Below, in pieces: positions 43,010 through 46,532 of a stretch of DNA of 46,532 nt; positions within the stretch are counted from its first letter, which is position 1; every line of letters begins with the position of its first letter. Source of the stretch: Xenophilus sp. E41 (lineage in GTDB: Bacteria > Pseudomonadota > Gammaproteobacteria > Burkholderiales > Burkholderiaceae_C); contig NZ_QPIB01000002.1 of assembly GCF_003671765.1 (NCBI RefSeq), positions 1,903 to 48,434 on the forward strand, written 5' to 3'. Made by a program: the position numbers and the translations under genes. The notes under the pieces were generated by a model, which was given only the letters and a program-made list of their open reading frames with translations, ran no database searches and was not told the origin of the DNA.

Positions 43010-43288
43010 TTACTTCTTCTGGACTTTCTTGTCCGCGGGGTGGCCCTTGAACGTGCGGGTGAGCGCAAATTCGCCGAGCTTGTGGCCGACCATCTGGTCG
43101 GTGACGTACACGGGCACGTGTTGCTTGCCGTTGTGCACGGCGATGGTCAGGCCGATGAACTCGGGCAGCACCATCGAACGGCGCGACCAGGTCTTGATCG
43201 GCTTCTTGTCCTTGTTCGTCACGGCCTTGTCGACCTTGGCGACGAGGTGGTGGTCGACGAAGGGACCTTTTTTGAGAGAGCGAGTCAT
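43010..43288 (-). CDS. rpsS: 30S ribosomal protein S19
   Basis: A 92-residue head protein: [40 protein letters not shown] and [20 protein letters not shown] are the standard S19 blocks. Lies between rplB (9 bp) and rplV (12 bp). Confidence 0.98.
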   Translation of the reverse strand: MTRSLKKGPFVDHHLVAKVDKAVTNKDKKPIKTWSRRSMVLPEFIGLTIAVHNGKQHVPVYVTDQMVGHKLGEFALTRTFKGHPADKKVQKK

Positions 43289-43297
43289 GGCTGTCCC

Positions 43298-44122
43298 TTA
43301 CTTCTTGCGACGCGACACGATGAAGACCTGCGTGCGCTTGTTGTTGCGGGTGCGATAACCCTTGGTCAGGTTGCCCCACGGATCGACCGGGTGGCGGCCT
43401 TCGCCGGTCTTGCCTTCGCCACCACCGTGCGGGTGGTCCACCGGGTTCATCACCACGCCGCGAACGGTCGGGCGGATGCCGCGGTGGCGCGTGGCGCCGG
43501 CCTTGCCGTACTGGCGCAGGCTGTGTTCTTCGTTGGCCACTTCGCCGATGGTGGCGCGGCACTCGATGTGGATCTTGCGCACTTCACCCGAGCGCATGCG
43601 CACCTGGGCGTAGACGCCTTCGCGGGCCAGCAGCGTCGCCGAGGCACCGGCCGAACGCGCGACCTGCGCGCCCTTGCCGGGCTGCAGTTCGATCGCGTGG
43701 ATGGTCGAACCCACGGGGATGTTGCGGATCGGCAGCGTGTTGCCGGCGCGGATCGGGGCTTCCGAACCGCTCAGCAGCGTTGCACCGGCTTCGACACCGC
43801 GCGGGGCGATGATGTAGCGGCGCTCGCCGTCGGCGTAGCACACCAGCGCGATGTGGGCGGAACGGTTCGGGTCGTACTCGATGCGTTCGACCTTGGCCGG
43901 GATGCCGTCCTTGTTGCGCTTGAAGTCCACCACACGATAGTGGTGCTTGTGGCCACCGCCCTTGTGGCGGGTGGTGATGTGGCCGTTGTTGTTGCGGCCG
44001 GCCTTCTGGAACTGGGGTTCCAGCAGCGGCGCGTAACCTTCACCCTTGTGCAGGTGATCGCGCGAGATCTTGACGGTACCGCGCTGACCCGGGGTGGTCG
44101 GCTTGAGCTTGATGACGGCCAT
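43298..44122 (-). CDS. rplB: 50S ribosomal protein L2
   Basis: A 274-residue core protein needed for subunit joining and peptidyl transfer. It begins [20 protein letters not shown]; the C-terminal catalytic-region motif is [20 protein letters not shown] with the conserved histidine. Full length. Confidence 0.98.
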   Translation of the reverse strand: MAVIKLKPTTPGQRGTVKISRDHLHKGEGYAPLLEPQFQKAGRNNNGHITTRHKGGGHKHHYRVVDFKRNKDGIPAKVERIEYDPNRSAHIALVCYADGERRYIIAPRGVEAGATLLSGSEAPIRAGNTLPIRNIPVGSTIHAIELQPGKGAQVARSAGASATLLAREGVYAQVRMRSGEVRKIHIECRATIGEVANEEHSLRQYGKAGATRHRGIRPTVRGVVMNPVDHPHGGGEGKTGEGRHPVDPWGNLTKGYRTRNNKRTQVFIVSRRKK

Positions 44123-44125
44123 GAT

Positions 44126-44461
44126 TTAAGCGGCCTCCGAAACGAGATTGAGCTCCTGACCGGGCTTGAGCGTCACGTAGGCCTTGCGAACGTTGTCGCG
44201 GCGGCCCACCGAGCGGCCGAAGCGCTTGGTCTTGCCCTTGATGTTGGCCACGGACACGCCCTTGACCTCGACCTTGAACATCAGTTCAACGGCCGCCTTG
44301 ATCTCGGGCTTGGTGGCGTCCTGCAGCACCTTGAAAGTCACGGCATTCGACTTCTCGCCGACCATCGTGGCCTTTTCGGACACGATCGGGGCGACCAGCA
44401 CGCTCATGAGGCGGCCTTCGTCGAATTCACGCTGAGCGGGGGTGGGGTTCACGCGGCTCAT
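44126..44461 (-). CDS. rplW: 50S ribosomal protein L23
   Basis: A 111-residue protein at the tunnel exit, docking site for trigger factor and SRP. It has a short non-standard N-terminus ([19 protein letters not shown]) before the conserved [20 protein letters not shown]. The first ATG (44461) overlaps the rplD stop (ATGA); an internal ATG about 18 codons later would give the length usual in other bacteria. Confidence 0.95.
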   Translation of the reverse strand: MSRVNPTPAQREFDEGRLMSVLVAPIVSEKATMVGEKSNAVTFKVLQDATKPEIKAAVELMFKVEVKGVSVANIKGKTKRFGRSVGRRDNVRKAYVTLKPGQELNLVSEAA

Positions 44462-45078
44462 GCGAACATCTCCTTGAGCTTGTCGACGGCACCCTTGGTC
44501 ACCAGCACCTTCTTGTAGTGCACCAGCGAGACGGGGTCGGCGTAACGCGGCTCGACAACCAGCACGTTGGCCAGGTTGCGCGAGGCGAGGTACAGGTTCT
44601 CGTCGACTTCTTCGGCGATCACGAGCACGGACTCGAGATTCATCGCCTTGAACTTGGCAGCCAGCGCCTTGGTCTTGGGCGAGTCGACCTTGATCGAATC
44701 GACCACGGCCAGGCGGCCTTCGCGTGCCAGCTGCGAGAAGATGGACGCCATGCCGGCGCGGTACATCTTCTTGTTGATCTTCTGGGTGAAGTTCTCGTCC
44801 GGCATGTTCGGGAAGATCCGGCCGCCCCCACGCCACAGGGGCGAGGACGTCATACCGGCACGGGCGCGGCCCGTTCCCTTTTGCTTGAACGGCTTCTTGG
44901 TCGAGTGCTTGACCTGCTCGCGGTCCTTCTGGGCACGGGTGCCCTGGCGCGCGTTGGCCTGGTAGGCGACGACGATCTGGTGGACCAGGTCTTCGTTGTA
45001 GTCACGACCGAACACGGTCTCGGGCGCGTCGTACTTCGACGCGGCCTGGCCCTGCTCATTCAGGAGTTCGAGTTGCAT
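44458..45078 (-). CDS. rplD: 50S ribosomal protein L4
   Basis: A 206-residue protein that in E. coli also represses the S10 operon. Blocks: [40 protein letters not shown] and GVAHGPxx-like [20 protein letters not shown]. The start ATG overlaps the rplC stop by one base (TAATG). Confidence 0.98.
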   Translation of the reverse strand: MQLELLNEQGQAASKYDAPETVFGRDYNEDLVHQIVVAYQANARQGTRAQKDREQVKHSTKKPFKQKGTGRARAGMTSSPLWRGGGRIFPNMPDENFTQKINKKMYRAGMASIFSQLAREGRLAVVDSIKVDSPKTKALAAKFKAMNLESVLVIAEEVDENLYLASRNLANVLVVEPRYADPVSLVHYKKVLVTKGAVDKLKEMFA

Positions 45079-45758
45079 TACTTCGCTCCTTCGGCCGCTT
45101 GCGGCTTGGCCTTGACGGCGGGACGCACGGTGACGAAGCCACCCTTGGAGCCCGGGATCGCGCCACGGATCATCAACAGCTGACGGGCCTCGTCGACGCG
45201 GATCACGTCGAGGTTCTGGGTCGTGACGGTTTCGTCGCCCATGTGGCCGGTCATCTTCTTGCCGGGGAAGATCCGGCCGGGGTCCTGCGCCATGCCGATC
45301 GAGCCCGGCACGTTGTGCGAACGGCTGTTGCCGTGCGACGCGCGCTGCGAGCTGAAGTTGTGGCGCTTGATGGTGCCCGCGAAGCCCTTGCCGATCGAGG
45401 TGCCCTGCACGTCGACCTTCTGGCCCACGGCGAACAAGCCCTGCGCGGCGATCACGGCGCCAGCCTTGTGCTGGGCAGCCGTTTCGGCGGTGACGCGGAA
45501 TTCACGGATGATTTCGCCGGCTTCGACGCCGGCCTTGGCCAGGTGACCCGCCTGCGGCTTGGTCACGCGCGATGCCTTTCGTGCACCGAACGTCACCTGC
45601 AGGGCGACGTAGCCGTCGGTCTCTTGGGTCTTGACCTGGGTCACGCGGTTGTTGGACACGTCCACCACCGTGACGGGCACTGCGTCCCCGTCGTCGGTGA
45701 AGAGGCGCATCATGCCCACCTTGCGGCCCAGCAACCCGAGGGAGTTGCTTTGACTCAT
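45078..45758 (-). CDS. rplC: 50S ribosomal protein L3
   Basis: A 226-residue protein; diagnostic loop [20 protein letters not shown] (containing the methylated glutamine region) and [23 protein letters not shown] 45758 is preceded by GGAG. First gene after the internal terminator and promoter. Confidence 0.98.
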   Translation of the reverse strand: MSQSNSLGLLGRKVGMMRLFTDDGDAVPVTVVDVSNNRVTQVKTQETDGYVALQVTFGARKASRVTKPQAGHLAKAGVEAGEIIREFRVTAETAAQHKAGAVIAAQGLFAVGQKVDVQGTSIGKGFAGTIKRHNFSSQRASHGNSRSHNVPGSIGMAQDPGRIFPGKKMTGHMGDETVTTQNLDVIRVDEARQLLMIRGAIPGSKGGFVTVRPAVKAKPQAAEGAK

Positions 45759-45918
45759 GTTGTTTCTCCAAAACTCTCGCCGCTGCCACTTCAATTGGCG
45801 ACAGCGTTCGGGTTTCGCGGCCTGCGCCGTGAGAACCCAGCGAAAGAAGGTTGATAAGGACTCCGTCGACTGCGCCGCTCGCCATAGGCGTACGGCCGCA
45901 AAAACGGCAGAGCCCAGG

Positions 45919-45948
45919 ATTCTACTGCGTTGCCGTCTTTTTGTGCAA
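45919..45948 (-). promoter_or_regulatory. Sigma70-type promoter of the rplC-rpsQ operon
   Basis: On the minus strand TTGCAC (45948-45943), 18 bp, TAGAAT (45924-45919). It lies downstream of the rpsJ terminator and gives a leader of about 150 nt before rplC, long enough for ribosomal-protein autoregulation. The match to consensus is good at -10. Confidence 0.65.
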
Positions 45949-45990
45949 GCGCGGTCCGTGGAACTGGCGGTGCCCGCTCGCAAACGCCAC

Positions 45991-46023
45991 AAAAAAAGCC
46001 CGGCCGCGCGAGCAACCGGGCTT
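45991..46023 (-). terminator. Rho-independent terminator after rpsJ
   Basis: On the minus strand AAGCCCGG (46023-46016), 12-nt loop, CCGGGCTT (46003-45996) followed by a T-run to 45991. It separates tuf-rpsJ from the rest of the S10 cluster. Confidence 0.85.
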
Positions 46024-46053
46024 GCATTCGGCCCGCAGGCCGACTCGCAGTGA

Positions 46054-46368
46054 TTACTGGAGCTTGATCTCGACGTCCACGCCGGCCGGCAGGTCGAGCT
46101 TCATCAGCGCGTCCACGGTCTTGTCGGTGGGGTCGACGATGTCCATCAGGCGCTGGTGCGTACGGATCTCGAACTGGTCGCGGCTGGTCTTGTTGACGTG
46201 CGGCGAACGCAGGATGTCGAAACGCTTCATGCGCGTCGGCAGGGGCACGGGGCCCTTGACGATGGCGCCGGTGCGCTTGGCGGTGTCCACGATCTCGGCG
46301 GCCGACTGGTCGATGAGCTTGTAGTCGAACGCCTTCAGGCGGATGCGGATCTTCTGCTTGGTGGCCAT
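46054..46368 (-). CDS. rpsJ: 30S ribosomal protein S10
   Basis: A 104-residue protein, also the antitermination factor Nus[21 protein letters not shown] and [20 protein letters not shown] are standard. It starts 11 bp after the tuf stop and is followed by a strong terminator, so here it is the last gene of a tuf-rpsJ unit. Confidence 0.98.
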   Translation of the reverse strand: MATKQKIRIRLKAFDYKLIDQSAAEIVDTAKRTGAIVKGPVPLPTRMKRFDILRSPHVNKTSRDQFEIRTHQRLMDIVDPTDKTVDALMKLDLPAGVDVEIKLQ

Positions 46369-46379
46369 GGTGCCCGTCC

Positions 46380-46532
46380 TTATTCGATGATCTTGGCCAC
46401 GACGCCGGCGCCGACGGTGCGGCCGCCTTCGCGGATGGCAAAGCGCAGGCCTTCTTCCATGGCGATCGGCGCGATCAGCTTGACGGTGATCGACACGTTG
46501 TCACCCGGCATGACCATTTCCTTGTCCTTGGG
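46380..46532 (-). CDS. tuf: Elongation factor Tu, C-terminal end (cut by window edge)
   Basis: The last 50 residues of EF-Tu ([20 protein letters not shown] ... [20 protein letters not shown]), domain 3, which contacts aminoacyl-tRNA. The 5' part is beyond the right edge. Directly upstream of rpsJ, as in the str-S10 arrangement of betaproteobacteria. Confidence 0.98.

Overview
The window looks like chromosomal DNA of a high-GC betaproteobacterium, most likely family Comamonadaceae (Variovorax or a close relative). The grounds are the S10 ribosomal cluster that ends at rpsQ, the regulatory PTS (EIIA-HPr-EI), a TctC/Bug-type binding protein, and families of short GC-rich intergenic repeats of a kind I associate with that family. 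The genus call is inference; no rRNA gene is present.

Region 1 (1-2035, minus) is the N-terminal part of a very large glycine-rich type V autotransporter. It has an extended signal peptide and 69-residue passenger repeats, and runs off the left edge.

Region 2 (2331-12950) is a type III secretion (T3SS) cluster of Hrp1-like order: sctC, [IS481-type transposase relic and a Fis-type HTH relic], C-terminal part of sctQ, sctR, sctS, a chimeric sctU, a convergent HrpL-like ECF sigma factor, a small unknown gene, sctV, sctD, sctN, sctO. Several parts are intact (R, S, V, D, N, O, sigma). However, sctC has no visible signal peptide, sctQ is reduced to its SpoA domain, sctU has lost its normal N-terminus and reads NPQH instead of NPTH, and sctT, J, K, L, P, I and F are absent. 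It looks like a horizontally acquired cluster in decay, or a very unusual derivative. By eye this stretch is less GC-rich than the right-hand 30 kb.

Region 3 (13098-16586, minus) holds a TctC-type solute-binding protein gene with a strong dyad in its leader, then a bufABC copper-bufferin (RiPP metallophore) operon. The operon is preceded by a clear ECF-type promoter of GTAACC-N16-CGAATA form.

Region 4 (16964-28975) is mixed metabolic and accessory: an EamA exporter, zwf, a secreted unknown, a halohydrin-dehalogenase-like SDR, an AAC(6')-Ib-like aminoglycoside acetyltransferase, an OsmC protein, an NADP-dependent oxidoreductase, a CMD/AhpD-like protein, 2,2-dialkylglycine decarboxylase (dgdA), a DUF3606 protein, an SbmA/ABCD-like ABC transporter and a LysR regulator.

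Region 5 (29017-32738, minus) is a Cpx-like envelope-stress set: an OmpR-type regulator with its histidine kinase, a Spy/CpxP-like periplasmic protein, a DUF4260 membrane protein and a repeat-containing secreted protein. A 265-bp nested palindromic element lies directly upstream of the regulator.

Region 6 (32932-40656) has ptsI-ptsH-EIIA, a lipoprotein, a TlpA-like thioredoxin, cytochrome c', a cytochrome b561-type protein, a GNAT protein, a glycosyltransferase-like protein and a peroxiredoxin. Region 7 (40757-46532, minus) is tuf-rpsJ, a terminator, a new promoter, then rplC-rplD-rplW-rplB-rpsS-rplV-rpsC-rplP-rpmC-rpsQ and a perfect 12-bp terminator hairpin.
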